Source of the DNA: Cyclonatronum proteinivorum
GTDB taxonomy: Bacteria; Bacteroidota; Rhodothermia; Balneolales; Cyclonatronaceae
Direction of reading: 5' to 3'
Assembly (NCBI RefSeq): GCF_003353065.1
Contig: NZ_CP027806.1
Coordinates: forward strand, 3,368,501-3,432,500
Length of the DNA stretch: 64,000 nucleotides
In this document: piece after piece, positions 41,986 to 50,902 of the stretch
Position numbering within the stretch: position 1 is the first letter of the stretch
Layout of the letters: each line of letters begins with the position of its first letter
The notes under the pieces: generated by a model
What the model was told of the DNA's origin: nothing
Seen by the model: the letters and a program-made list of their open reading frames with translations, nothing else
Database searches by the model: none
Position numbers and translations under genes: made by a program

Positions 41986-42450
41986 TCACATCATCCGCCG
42001 GTGATAATTCACCTGCCCCAAATGATAGGTCAGGTGCCCCGTTAGATGCGTCAGCAGAAACGCAGTGTCCGGGGTTTCGGGGAATTTGTCTTCGGGGTAG
42101 CGGGCAGTGACTTTTTCGGGTGGCAGGGTGCTGAGCACGGTATCAACCATGCGGCGGGTGGCTTCGAGTCGGGATAAGATTTCAGCCCGGCTAACCCCCC
42201 GCTCGGAAAACTCAAGGGGCCGGTCGCGGACATAGCCCGTATTTCCCAGTCTTGCCCCGATAAAATGGTTCAGGTTTCCCGCAACGTGCACACACAGCGT
42301 GCCGGGACTGTTGCTGATATCACCGCGCAGCTCCCAAAGGTCGGCTTCATTTTCATACGCCTGAACCTCCGCCATAAGCCGGTCTAAATCCCGCATCAAA
42401 ATGTAGCGGATGTTGCTGAGAAATAGTTTTGAAAAGGTTTGATCTTGCAT
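41986..42450 (-). CDS. DinB-family (DUF1572-like) putative metal-dependent protein
   Basis: The 154-aa protein has the four-helix pattern of the DinB/YfiT superfamily. Candidate metal-binding histidines occur in LCVHVAGNLNHFIG and THLTGHLTYHLGQVNYH, where the spacing of three His residues fits the family. Members include thiol-dependent S-transferases, but most are uncharacterised. I chose ATG at 42450 (MQDQTFSKLFLSNIRY); the frame extends to 42546 without support. It sits downstream of sbcC on the same strand, 141 bp from it. Confidence 0.88.
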   Translation of the reverse strand: MQDQTFSKLFLSNIRYILMRDLDRLMAEVQAYENEADLWELRGDISNSPGTLCVHVAGNLNHFIGARLGNTGYVRDRPLEFSERGVSRAEILSRLEATRRMVDTVLSTLPPEKVTARYPEDKFPETPDTAFLLTHLTGHLTYHLGQVNYHRRMM

Positions 42451-42591
42451 GAGGTATTGGTTTTGGATTTTAAAAATGGGATTTGGGTAGATTGGGATGC
42501 AGGTAAACGCCATCCTCCACAACCCACACACCTGGAAAACTGACACCCTCTACAGCCCAAGCACCTGAAATTTCAAGCCTCGGCCAAATCA

Positions 42592-45500
42592 TCATGTTAC
42601 CTCCCAACTGCCTTTCACCGAACTTCCCTGCTCCGCGTCGTTGGTGATTTTCAGGAAGACGTCGATTTCCTGCTGCAGCTCTTCCACGTGTGAGATGATG
42701 CCGACAACCCGCGATTCCTGACGCAGCGATTTGAGCGTTTCGAACACGGTTTGCAGCGATTCGCGGTCGAGGGAGCCGAATCCTTCATCGAGGAAGAAGA
42801 AGTTTTGCCGGCTCTTGTTCCGGCTCTGCACACTTTCGGCAAGCGCAAGCGCGAGGCAGAGTGAGGCCTGAAAGGTCTGTCCGCCGGAGAGCGTCTTCAC
42901 GCTGCGCAGGCGTCCTTCGTTGAGGAAATCCCGCACCTCGAATTTGTTATCTCCCGCAAGCTCAAGACGCAACTGCTGACGCGTGAGCTTGTAGAAGCGC
43001 CGGTTGGCCGCCTCGCACAGCTGCCGCAGATACACCGTCGAGATGTACTCCACAAACCCGCTTTTGCTGAACAGCTTTCGCAGGGTATCAAGGTTGCCGA
43101 GGCGCTCCTCCGAGATTTTGAGCCGGGCTTCAAGATTGTGTTTTTCAATCAGATTGTCACGGAGCCGTTCCAGTTCCCTTTGCGCTGCACCCAAGTCCTC
43201 CCGCTGCTTATTGAGCGCCTCTTCTTTCGCCCTCACATGCTCCTTCAGCGCATCGAAGGCCGCTGCGTCGAAGTCCTGACCCTTGAGTTCCGTTTCGAGT
43301 TTCTCGAGGTTGGATTGTACTGTGCTGAAGGTATTCCGGAAGGCTTCAATCGCCTCACGGACTTTTTCAGTATCGAGCTTTTGCGCCAGAATATCCTGCA
43401 CGGCCTGCAGCTTGGGATAGCCTTTTTCAAGCACGAGCTTTCGTAGCGTTTCTTCGGCCCGTTCGCTGTCTTCGGTTTTGGCTTTCAGGTCGGTTTCGAC
43501 TTCGTTCAGCTTCCCGCTTAACACGTCAAGTTCCTTCGCGAATCGCTGCCGGTTTTCTTCCAGCTTGGTAAACCGCTGTGCTATTTTTTCAATCAAAGCC
43601 GTGAGTTTGTCGCGCTCCTGCTCAATTTCGGAAGAAGGCACCAACCCAAAATCCGGCCACTGTAGCTGCTTCAGCTCCTTGATGGCGGCCCGCATATCGG
43701 CTTCATCCTGCGTTACGCGGCCCTGCAGGGTTCGGACTTCCTCCTCCACGGCCTTCACCTGATCCTGCATTTCCCGCAGCTTCTTTTCCGCGGCATCGCG
43801 GGTTTTGCGCAGCCCCTTGATCTCCCGGTCATGCGCGTCTGCCGCTTTCACCGCTGCATCGAGCGTACTGCGGTCGGCGGAGTCAAAGTCCGGCCACACA
43901 AAAATATCGGCATGAGCTCGCAGCTTTTCTTCCGCTGCCTGCACCCGGCGAAGTTTCTCCTGATAGTTGGCTGCGCTATTTTCGAGCTTACCCGAGAGAT
44001 CCAAAAAACCTTCCACAAACTTGCCGATCTCTGCCAGCCTTCTATCCTGTGCGCTAAGCTCCGCCTCTATTTTCGCAAGCTGATCTGCGCTTTCCCCGTG
44101 CAGCGGCGCCGGATGATGCAGGGCCCCGCACAACGGACACGCCTTACCGTCTTCCAGCTCCCCCGCAAAATCCTCCAGCTTCACCCGGACCGCCAGTTCG
44201 TGCCGCCTGTGCTCCGCTTCGGTCCGTGCCGCTTTTAGCGCGGTCTCATGCGACCGCAGCTGTTCGAGCACTGCTTCCGGAGTACCGGCCTCACCCAAAT
44301 CAAGTCCCAGCTGCGCCTTCACCTTATCCTTGCCCCGCTGAAACGACGCATCCTTATCGCGAAGCTGTTCCTGCGATTTTTGCGCTTCCTTCCTTTCATT
44401 ATTGAGTGCTGATTCCAAAGATGCCCGCTGATCAAACCAGTTTTTGATATCAGCCAAACGTCCGCGATCCGGCTCGTTTTCTTCCAACGCGCTGAGCTTC
44501 GCCTTCACCCCGGTCAGCGCCTGTTCTTCCTGCTCCGCTTTGGACGCAAGCCCGACAGCTTCATCCTGCTTCTTTTTCAGCGCCGCGCTTTTCTGCTGAA
44601 GCCCGGTCTCAATCTCCTTTATGTTCAGGATGCGTCCGAGCTCGTCCGCGCGCTGCTGACGCGCATCCCGCTGCTCATACTCCGGCCGGACCTCCGCAAG
44701 TTCCGTCTCAACTTCTCGCAGTTTGCCTTCCAGCCGTTGCGAATCACGTTGCAGCCCTTCTAATTTCTCAGTCTTTTTCTTAAGCTCTTGCCTAAGATCT
44801 TCAGCCGTATTCACTGGTAACTCAAAAACCCGGACACAACGCTCATAGCTTTTAAGCTGCTCCGCACGCGCCTCCGTCTCGGCCCGCTGCGCTTCCAGCT
44901 CATTCAGCCGGACCTTGAGCGCATCCCGCTCCCGCGCCTTTTCGGCAATCGCCTCCATCCGGGCTTGCTCTTTTCTGAGCGTTTCAAGATCCTCAGCCGC
45001 AGCCCGCACCGCGGCCTGTAGTTCGGTCACCAGCGCTTCCTGCCCGGCGATTGCAGTCTCGTCGAGCGACTCATGCGGCTTGAGCTGCCCCCGCAGGTTT
45101 TCAGCAAGGCCCTTTTCTTTGCTGATGAGCGCTGCCGTCTGCGCACTAAACTCAAAGCGGTTGAGGCTGAAAATTTCCTTCAGCATGCGCGTGCGGTCTG
45201 TCGGACCAAGCTGCAAGAACTCCTGGAACTTTCCCTGCGGGATGATGATTGTCCGCCGGAAATTATCATAGCTCAGCCCGATGATTTCATCGGGATTCGG
45301 CTCCTCAACCGCCTCCCACTTTCCATCAACATCCTTTCGGAAAGCCCTCCTTGAGAAGGTATTTACTTTGTCGAACTGCTTCGAATTTCGCTTTCCTTCC
45401 ACCACAAAGCGCCAGTGCTCGGATCGCCCGTTGATGCATTCAAAATCAATCAGCAGCCGATCCGATTTGAGGTTCATCATGTTATAATTCCGGCTATCCT

Positions 45501-45684
45501 GCTGGTTGAGGCGCTCGGTTTGTCCGTAAATCGCGAAGGCGATGGCTTCGAGTATGGTCGATTTTCCGGAGCCGACCGTGCCGAAGATGCCGAAGAGCTG
45601 AGACTCCACAAGCCGCGTGAAATCAATCGTTTGCTTCGACTGATAGGAGTACAGGCCCTGAATCGTGAGTTTTTGCGGAATCAT
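42592..45684 (-). CDS. sbcC: Exonuclease SbcCD, ATPase subunit SbcC
   Basis: SbcC is an SMC-like ATPase that, with SbcD, opens hairpins and trims protein-blocked DNA ends. The 1030-aa protein has the N-terminal Walker A (FGTVGSGKSTILEAIAFAIYG), two long coiled-coil arms rich in Glu, Lys, Arg and Leu, the zinc-hook motif CPLCG (Cys516 and Cys519), and the C-terminal signature LSGGQTFQASLCLALALAE and Walker B FFFLDEGFGSLD. The ATG at 45684 overlaps the sbcD stop as ATGA. Length and layout are normal. Confidence 0.96.
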   Translation of the reverse strand: MIPQKLTIQGLYSYQSKQTIDFTRLVESQLFGIFGTVGSGKSTILEAIAFAIYGQTERLNQQDSRNYNMMNLKSDRLLIDFECINGRSEHWRFVVEGKRNSKQFDKVNTFSRRAFRKDVDGKWEAVEEPNPDEIIGLSYDNFRRTIIIPQGKFQEFLQLGPTDRTRMLKEIFSLNRFEFSAQTAALISKEKGLAENLRGQLKPHESLDETAIAGQEALVTELQAAVRAAAEDLETLRKEQARMEAIAEKARERDALKVRLNELEAQRAETEARAEQLKSYERCVRVFELPVNTAEDLRQELKKKTEKLEGLQRDSQRLEGKLREVETELAEVRPEYEQRDARQQRADELGRILNIKEIETGLQQKSAALKKKQDEAVGLASKAEQEEQALTGVKAKLSALEENEPDRGRLADIKNWFDQRASLESALNNERKEAQKSQEQLRDKDASFQRGKDKVKAQLGLDLGEAGTPEAVLEQLRSHETALKAARTEAEHRRHELAVRVKLEDFAGELEDGKACPLCGALHHPAPLHGESADQLAKIEAELSAQDRRLAEIGKFVEGFLDLSGKLENSAANYQEKLRRVQAAEEKLRAHADIFVWPDFDSADRSTLDAAVKAADAHDREIKGLRKTRDAAEKKLREMQDQVKAVEEEVRTLQGRVTQDEADMRAAIKELKQLQWPDFGLVPSSEIEQERDKLTALIEKIAQRFTKLEENRQRFAKELDVLSGKLNEVETDLKAKTEDSERAEETLRKLVLEKGYPKLQAVQDILAQKLDTEKVREAIEAFRNTFSTVQSNLEKLETELKGQDFDAAAFDALKEHVRAKEEALNKQREDLGAAQRELERLRDNLIEKHNLEARLKISEERLGNLDTLRKLFSKSGFVEYISTVYLRQLCEAANRRFYKLTRQQLRLELAGDNKFEVRDFLNEGRLRSVKTLSGGQTFQASLCLALALAESVQSRNKSRQNFFFLDEGFGSLDRESLQTVFETLKSLRQESRVVGIISHVEELQQEIDVFLKITNDAEQGSSVKGSWEVT

Positions 45685-46922
45685 GGCGCCTCCTCGGTTT
45701 CGGTGCTGCCGGCCTGCACTTCGCGGAACAGCGTCATTAAGGCCTCCCCGGGCGCTTGGTTGCCGTTTTTGCTGCGGAAATAATCGGCGAAAAGCTCGTG
45801 CATCGGGCGCTGCAGGTCAATCAGCCCGGCCTCCTCAGCCGGTTCGCCCGCCTGCTGCGTCACGTACGGAATGATGGTGACAATCCCCGCATGCGTGTCG
45901 TGCAGCATGCGTGTTTCCGCGGCATTCAGGTAGGTTTCGGTCGTGAGGCTCAGCTCAATAAGCGCGTCCTGATTTTCGCGAAGCTGCGCCAACGCCTCCT
46001 CCAGCCCGTTTGCTTTTAGGCGCTTCAGGGGGCGTCCGCTGTGCAGCGGCACGCGCCTGACCTTTGCCGGTTGCCCCGGTTCGGCCTCAACAATCATCAC
46101 ATACTTCTGCTGCTCGGCCTCACTGAAACTGTAGCTCAGCGGACTGCTGCTGTACATCACCGGTCGCGCGCCGCCGCGGATTTCGATGCAGCGGTGCAGG
46201 TGTCCGAGTGCGGTGTACTGCAGCTGCGGCGGGATGCTGTCGGCATACAACTGCTGCGCCCCGCCGACGTGCAGCACCGGCTTTTCATCCTCGGGCTCCT
46301 CCACGGCCTCCCCGCTTGCGGGCGTAAAAAACAGATGCGCAACCAACAGATTGATGCCCCTCTCATCACAATATTTGTCCGCGAGCGTCTTCCAGCGCTC
46401 CGCCAGCAGCTCCCGCATGGTTTGCTCGGCCTCTTCCATGCCCAAAAACGTCTTCAGGCGCTGCTCGTTGGCGTACGGCGTCAGCAGCAAACGCACCGGC
46501 GCCGCCTCCCCCGGCAGGGCAAGCTCCGCAAAGCCCGGCTCACTTTGGGTGACCCGCAGCCCGCTGCCCAGCTCAAATTCCGGAACCACAGCATCGGGAT
46601 AACCCGCGAGCAAAATGCCGCACTCCCGCGCCAGCGGATCAGGCGCCGCGATGCGGTCGGCAGAGTCATGGTTACCCGCAATGGCGACAACGGCCCGACG
46701 CCCGTCAGCCGCGAGCCGCTTCACGGTCTTGTAAAACAGCTCCGTCGCCTGCGCCGGCGGATTATAGGTATCAAAAAGATCGCCGGCGATCAGCACAAGC
46801 TGCACCTGCTCCCGCTCGGCAATGTCGCAGATTTCCGCCATAACGAGGCGCTGTTCATCGAGGCGCTCAAACCGGTCGAGGCGCTTGCCCAGGTGCCAGT
46901 CCGCCGTGTGTAAAATTTTCAT
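45681..46922 (-). CDS. sbcD: Exonuclease SbcCD, nuclease subunit SbcD
   Basis: SbcD is the Mre11-type metallophosphatase nuclease of the complex. The 413-aa protein starts at the ATG at 46922 with MKILHTADWHLGKRL, the first metal-binding motif. Next come IAGDLFDTYNPPAQATEL, AIAGNHDSADR, NLLVAHLFF and YTALGHLHRC, which supply the remaining Asp, Asn and His ligands. The frame continues upstream to 47030 but that extension has no support. sbcC follows with a 4-bp overlap. Confidence 0.95.
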   Translation of the reverse strand: MKILHTADWHLGKRLDRFERLDEQRLVMAEICDIAEREQVQLVLIAGDLFDTYNPPAQATELFYKTVKRLAADGRRAVVAIAGNHDSADRIAAPDPLARECGILLAGYPDAVVPEFELGSGLRVTQSEPGFAELALPGEAAPVRLLLTPYANEQRLKTFLGMEEAEQTMRELLAERWKTLADKYCDERGINLLVAHLFFTPASGEAVEEPEDEKPVLHVGGAQQLYADSIPPQLQYTALGHLHRCIEIRGGARPVMYSSSPLSYSFSEAEQQKYVMIVEAEPGQPAKVRRVPLHSGRPLKRLKANGLEEALAQLRENQDALIELSLTTETYLNAAETRMLHDTHAGIVTIIPYVTQQAGEPAEEAGLIDLQRPMHELFADYFRSKNGNQAPGEALMTLFREVQAGSTETEEAP

Positions 46923-47076
46923 GGGATGTTTTCGGGTGAAAGGCTCCCGCCACGATCGGGCTGCGGTGCCTGTATATGCTATGAATCTTTTTTCGCCCGC
47001 TATAATCCTGAAACTGCGCTGCGATTGCAAGCAAAAAATCAGAAACCCATCCCACCGTGTTTTTTACCGTTCCGCG

Positions 47077-47195
47077 TTTTTTTGACTAAACACCGTGCAC
47101 ATCATTGTTTTCGTGAGGGCAGGGTGATCCCAAACCTAACCCGCATTATTCACCAAGAAATTTTCCTGCGGGCTAAGCGAGGCACCTTGCTTTTT
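47077..47195 (-). repeat. Dispersed intergenic repeat, copy B
   Basis: On the minus strand it reads AAAAAGCAAGGTGCC, then GGTTTGGGATCACC, then AACAATGATGTGCACGGTGTTT and a run of A. It matches copies A and C in these anchors and is the longest of the three, with an extra AT-rich segment containing CCAAGAAATTTT (plus-strand reading). It fills the space upstream of sbcD. Confidence 0.55.
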
Positions 47196-47214
47196 GATAT
47201 CCGGACGCTTAGCC
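47171..47214. repeat. Inverted repeat next to copy B
   Basis: A 9-bp perfect inverted repeat (GGCTAAGCG at 47171-47179, CGCTTAGCC at 47206-47214) with a 26-nt loop ends 5 bp before the protease stop codon. No T-tract follows on either strand, so it is not a standard terminator. It overlaps one end of copy B and may belong to it. Confidence 0.5.
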
Positions 47215-47218
47215 TTGT

Positions 47219-48841
47219 CTATTCATCCCACATCATGGCAGACACAGGGGGCTCCACCCGTGCAATTTCAAATTCCGGGAAGTCGGCCAGTATGCCGCTC
47301 ATCGGACTGAATACGCTGTATCCGCCGGGCGTGTCGCGTCCGCTGCTGCCCCAATGAATACCCGCGATTGCGACAGGATTGCTTACATCAGGGAAACTGC
47401 TTTCCGGCAGGCGAACGAATACGGGCGACCCGCTTGTGCCGCCGCCGTCGGTCGAATACCGCGCGCGGTTCTGACACTGCAGCATAAATCTGTGACTGCT
47501 GCGCCGGCTGTCGTAACAAACGCGCGTAACCAGCCCGGCGCTCCATCCCGAATTCCCTCCTACCTTGTGCACTTCCATACCCTGAATAAAGCTCAATTCC
47601 TGCCCCACAACGGTGAACACAGGATCGGTCGGATTGATTACCAGGGAACCGTTGGTCATCCAGTCTTCACTTACGCCCGTAGTTTTTACAATATTGGCTG
47701 GCAGTCGCGGTACCTCCACATTGAGCTGCACGAGAGATGCGTCACTCCACTTGCAGGGCCAGCAATCGTCGTTGATCTCCACACAGGCCTCCATGGAAGG
47801 ATCGCCCCCGTCGTATTCGATACCGATTTCATCATCATCGTTGTCACGTGCGCCCTGCCAGTAGATGGTATTACCCGTGCGATGCGGCAGTTCGGAACAA
47901 TGGGCATTGGTTACCATCACTTCGCGGTCTCCGCTTGTACCAAAGAACCCCATGGTACACAGGCTGGAACTGCCATACCTGATCCGCAGTCCGCCAGCCA
48001 GCGGGCGCTGCCGGTCCTGAATGCTGCCCGACCAGTTGCCCGGATCAGTGTCTTCAGTCAACAACCCAAACTCTTGTGACGCAATTTGTTTTGTGCGGAA
48101 ATCGGGTACCGTTGTGTGGTTTAGGAATACATCCTCCACATCAGGTTCATCCGCGAACAAATGCACGGCGTCAGGCGGGATATCAAGGGTATGGGTGAGG
48201 AAGTCATGAATTTCCGCACGGGATCGTGCATGAAACTGTCCCGCGTCAATCCCTATGGCAATATGGTTTTCCGCTTCATCAATAAATACGCTTATAACCG
48301 CCGGAAAGCGGCTACTGCCCAGCAGGCGGGCCGTTACCTGTTCCCGCCATGCGGCAAGTTCACGGAACGTAAAATCTGCGGCAGCTTCATAAACCTGAGC
48401 GGTTATCCCGGCTGAACGTGCGGAGATGTGACGCAGCGAGCCGTGCTGTAATTCCCGCTGAAGTCTTGCCTCAAGCGCAGGCGATGCCTGCATGGCTGAA
48501 CCTGTAAGCCTTATCGTAAGCTGCCCTGCATCATCAGCAAAAATGCCCGCAAACCGCTCGTCAGCATCATTGAGACGGTGCTGCAGCTGTTCGGCAGACC
48601 TGCGGGTTTGGGCCCATGTTTCTTCAAAGCCCGGGCTGTTTCCGGGCATAGGACGGCAGTCTGTTTCGGGTGGAGGAGGCGGGGGCTGCTGGTCAGGTGG
48701 TTCAGATTGGGGACCCGATGGACCAGAATCACAGGCGAAAAGGAAAAAGAGGAGCAGGAGCGGTAGCGATAGACTCCTGGAAATGAAGGTATTTTTTATA
48801 CCATATTCAGATTGCTTCGTATCCGTCATTTTTAACATCAT
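47219..48841 (-). CDS. Lipoprotein with trypsin-like serine protease domain
   Basis: This 540-aa product has a long N-terminus, a hydrophobic stretch ending LLFFLFAC (lipobox Cys), and a Pro-rich linker (QQPPPPPPETD). A middle region (about 60-240) resembles a protease prodomain. The C-terminal domain carries the chymotrypsin-type triad: His in VTNAHCSELP, Asp in WSDASLVQL, and Ser470 in DGGGTSGSPVF. ATGs at 48841, 48838 and 48829 are all possible starts. It is probably tethered in the outer membrane and digests external or periplasmic proteins. It lies downstream of the SusC/SusD locus on the same strand, separated by a terminator. Confidence 0.88.
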   Translation of the reverse strand: MMLKMTDTKQSEYGIKNTFISRSLSLPLLLLFFLFACDSGPSGPQSEPPDQQPPPPPPETDCRPMPGNSPGFEETWAQTRRSAEQLQHRLNDADERFAGIFADDAGQLTIRLTGSAMQASPALEARLQRELQHGSLRHISARSAGITAQVYEAAADFTFRELAAWREQVTARLLGSSRFPAVISVFIDEAENHIAIGIDAGQFHARSRAEIHDFLTHTLDIPPDAVHLFADEPDVEDVFLNHTTVPDFRTKQIASQEFGLLTEDTDPGNWSGSIQDRQRPLAGGLRIRYGSSSLCTMGFFGTSGDREVMVTNAHCSELPHRTGNTIYWQGARDNDDDEIGIEYDGGDPSMEACVEINDDCWPCKWSDASLVQLNVEVPRLPANIVKTTGVSEDWMTNGSLVINPTDPVFTVVGQELSFIQGMEVHKVGGNSGWSAGLVTRVCYDSRRSSHRFMLQCQNRARYSTDGGGTSGSPVFVRLPESSFPDVSNPVAIAGIHWGSSGRDTPGGYSVFSPMSGILADFPEFEIARVEPPVSAMMWDE

Positions 48842-48920
48842 CGTAATAGTTTTGTCGCATTCAAAAACACTGGTCCGGGAATCGGAAACCTGCTACAGGC
48901 TAATTGCGAAATCTCAAAAA

Positions 48921-48966
48921 AAAAGCTGCGGGCGACAGGAACAGAGCCTGCAAACCCGCAGCTTTT
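48921..48966 (-). terminator. Rho-independent terminator after the SusCD-linked lipoprotein
   Basis: A 12-bp perfect inverted repeat (AAAAGCTGCGGG / CCCGCAGCTTTT) with a 22-nt loop is followed, read leftward, by a run of nine T. It ends the sigma-FecR-SusC-SusD-lipoprotein unit 54 bp after the last stop. Confidence 0.88.
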
Positions 48967-49019
48967 GCTGAGTCAGAGAAGCTGTGCGGAGACTTCCCTG
49001 CGAGGTCATCAGCTATGGA

Positions 49020-49466
49020 TCATGGTCTGAGTGTGAGCTCAAACTCACTGTAGTTACGCGCAACCATTACTTCCCCTGTGGTATCACCAAGCAGGCGGAG
49101 AACAAGGACCGGACGATCACTTGTCACATTTTCCGGGATGGCATCGATGCGGATAAAGCCGAAACTGCTGTTCGCCGGAATAACGGTTGTGAAAGCACCA
49201 AGTTCGAATTGTTCGCCGAGCACAGCGGTACTGTTTTCGGTATCAATTTCAAACGTTACTACGATGTCGGTATCCTGATGCGGGCCGATAAGCTGAATTT
49301 TAGCTTCATAGGAAGTACCATTGCTCATTCGCTGGGTATCGGAAACCGGATTAAACTCAACCTGCAGCGGACCGCTGTAAATCACTTTGTTATCCGGAAA
49401 ACAGCCTGAGAGCATAAGCAGCCCTATAGCGGCGGCTATCAGAACGAGGGTTAAACTTTTTTTCAT
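49020..49466 (-). CDS. Small surface lipoprotein downstream of SusD
   Basis: The 148-aa protein has a lipoprotein signal (KKSLTLVLIAAAIGLLMLSGC, Cys about 22) followed by a beta-rich sequence resembling a Calx-beta-type domain (YEAKIQLIGPHQDTDIVVTFEI and ANSSFGFIRIDAIPENV). Such small accessory lipoproteins commonly accompany SusC/SusD pairs and may bind the same ligand. It follows susD after 23 bp, starts at ATG, and precedes a terminator, so it is the last gene of the unit. The ligand is unknown. Confidence 0.82.
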   Translation of the reverse strand: MKKSLTLVLIAAAIGLLMLSGCFPDNKVIYSGPLQVEFNPVSDTQRMSNGTSYEAKIQLIGPHQDTDIVVTFEIDTENSTAVLGEQFELGAFTTVIPANSSFGFIRIDAIPENVTSDRPVLVLRLLGDTTGEVMVARNYSEFELTLRP

Positions 49467-49489
49467 GATAAAATAGGTTTCAGGTTGGC

Positions 49490-50884
49490 TTAGTAGCCGG
49501 GGTTTTGGTTAAGCAGCGGATTGTTTTCCACCTGTGTGCTGGAAAGCGGCGCAAGAATGCGGAAGTCATCAAAGCCGATCGGTGACAAAAAGGTTGATGA
49601 AGGCTTCGGGACTTCCATCGCACGGCGCTTGAGATCGAACCAGCGGTGCCCTTCAAATGCGAGCTCGCGGCGGCGTTCGTCGAATATTTCATCGAACAGG
49701 GCCTGACCGGTAAGCGCGGTTTCATATGCTTCAAGACCACGCGCTGCACGCAGGGTTTCAAGATGACCGATAGCTGCGGATTCCTGACCCAGCTCATAAG
49801 CTGCTTCAGCTTGAATCAGCATCATTTCCGGGATACGGAACACCACGATGTTATCCGTGTTCTGCCCTACCGTACCGGGGTACTTGAGGATGTATGGAAA
49901 GCCATCGGTATGTACCGCGAACAGGTTGTTGCGCAGATCATCCTCACTGTAAAGGGCGAGAAGTTCATCTGAGGGGAGCAGGTCGAACCAGCCCGGAGGC
50001 GGGCTGGTAACTGCATTCATAGAACCGCTGCTACCGTGGGTGTTATCGAAAGAAAGCTCAAAAATAGCTTCCGGATTGGGCAGCATATCGAAGATATTTG
50101 CACCGCTGCTGTAGTCCGTGAGGTTTCCGATGGCGTTTTCCAGGGCTAAACCGGCATGCTCATACGCCTCGGCCCAGCGCTCCCAGTACAGATACACGCG
50201 TGCGAGTCCTGCATGGGCCGCTGCCAGATTAGCAAACTGTACGCTGCCGCGGTCGTTGCCATTCAGCAGCTCAATGGCCTGCAAAAAGTCTGATTCCATC
50301 AGCTGATAGCCTTCCGCAACTGAAGAACGGGCACGCAAATCGGCCTGTGACAGCCCCAGTGTCGGCGTGGTACGAATAATCACGCCTTCGCCCCATGTGC
50401 TGAGCCGCGGATGGTTTGGCTCATAGGCATACACACGATGCAGCTCATGGTAGGCCATACCCCGCAGAAAGAAAGCCTCTCCTTTAATGCGGTCACGGGT
50501 AGCCTGGGTTGTTTCGGTACGCTCAATGGCATCAATAATAATATTGGCTTCATTGATGAGGCGGTAGGCTGTTGACCACACACCTGTAGTAAAGTGAGAA
50601 CCAACCTGGTTTTCGGCCTGTCCGCTGAAGCGCCCGGAGTTGATCGGATGCAGCTGCGAGTTATCCGCGAGGATTTCAGGGGCGCCCATAATCCAGTATC
50701 GGTACAGGTTTTCAGCGCGCAGGCGGTCATAAGCGGAAATAAGGATGGCTTCCATGCCGCTCACGGTAGTCGTTACCTGATCAGAGCTGACCGATATGGT
50801 AGGTTCCGTTTCGAGCAGGTCACAGGCGCTGATGAGGAGCATCAGCAGGGTACCTGTTGTAATTGCTAAGAGAATTCGTTTCAT
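49490..50884 (-). CDS. SusD/RagB family nutrient-binding lipoprotein
   Basis: SusD-like lipoproteins form the lid over the SusC transporter and capture ligand at the cell surface. The 464-aa protein begins with a lipoprotein signal (KRILLAITTGTLLMLLISAC). It has the N-terminal TPR-like helical region (EAILISAYDRLRAENLYRYW, GEAFFLRGMAYHELHRVYAYEPN) and the C-terminal SusD domain (RIPEMMLIQAEAAYELGQ, IFDERRRELAFEGHRWFDLKRR). Those C-terminal motifs are diagnostic. It lies 18 bp downstream of the SusC gene. Confidence 0.94.
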   Translation of the reverse strand: MKRILLAITTGTLLMLLISACDLLETEPTISVSSDQVTTTVSGMEAILISAYDRLRAENLYRYWIMGAPEILADNSQLHPINSGRFSGQAENQVGSHFTTGVWSTAYRLINEANIIIDAIERTETTQATRDRIKGEAFFLRGMAYHELHRVYAYEPNHPRLSTWGEGVIIRTTPTLGLSQADLRARSSVAEGYQLMESDFLQAIELLNGNDRGSVQFANLAAAHAGLARVYLYWERWAEAYEHAGLALENAIGNLTDYSSGANIFDMLPNPEAIFELSFDNTHGSSGSMNAVTSPPPGWFDLLPSDELLALYSEDDLRNNLFAVHTDGFPYILKYPGTVGQNTDNIVVFRIPEMMLIQAEAAYELGQESAAIGHLETLRAARGLEAYETALTGQALFDEIFDERRRELAFEGHRWFDLKRRAMEVPKPSSTFLSPIGFDDFRILAPLSSTQVENNPLLNQNPGY

Positions 50885-50902
50885 ATTGTTTCGGATGCCT
50901 GG

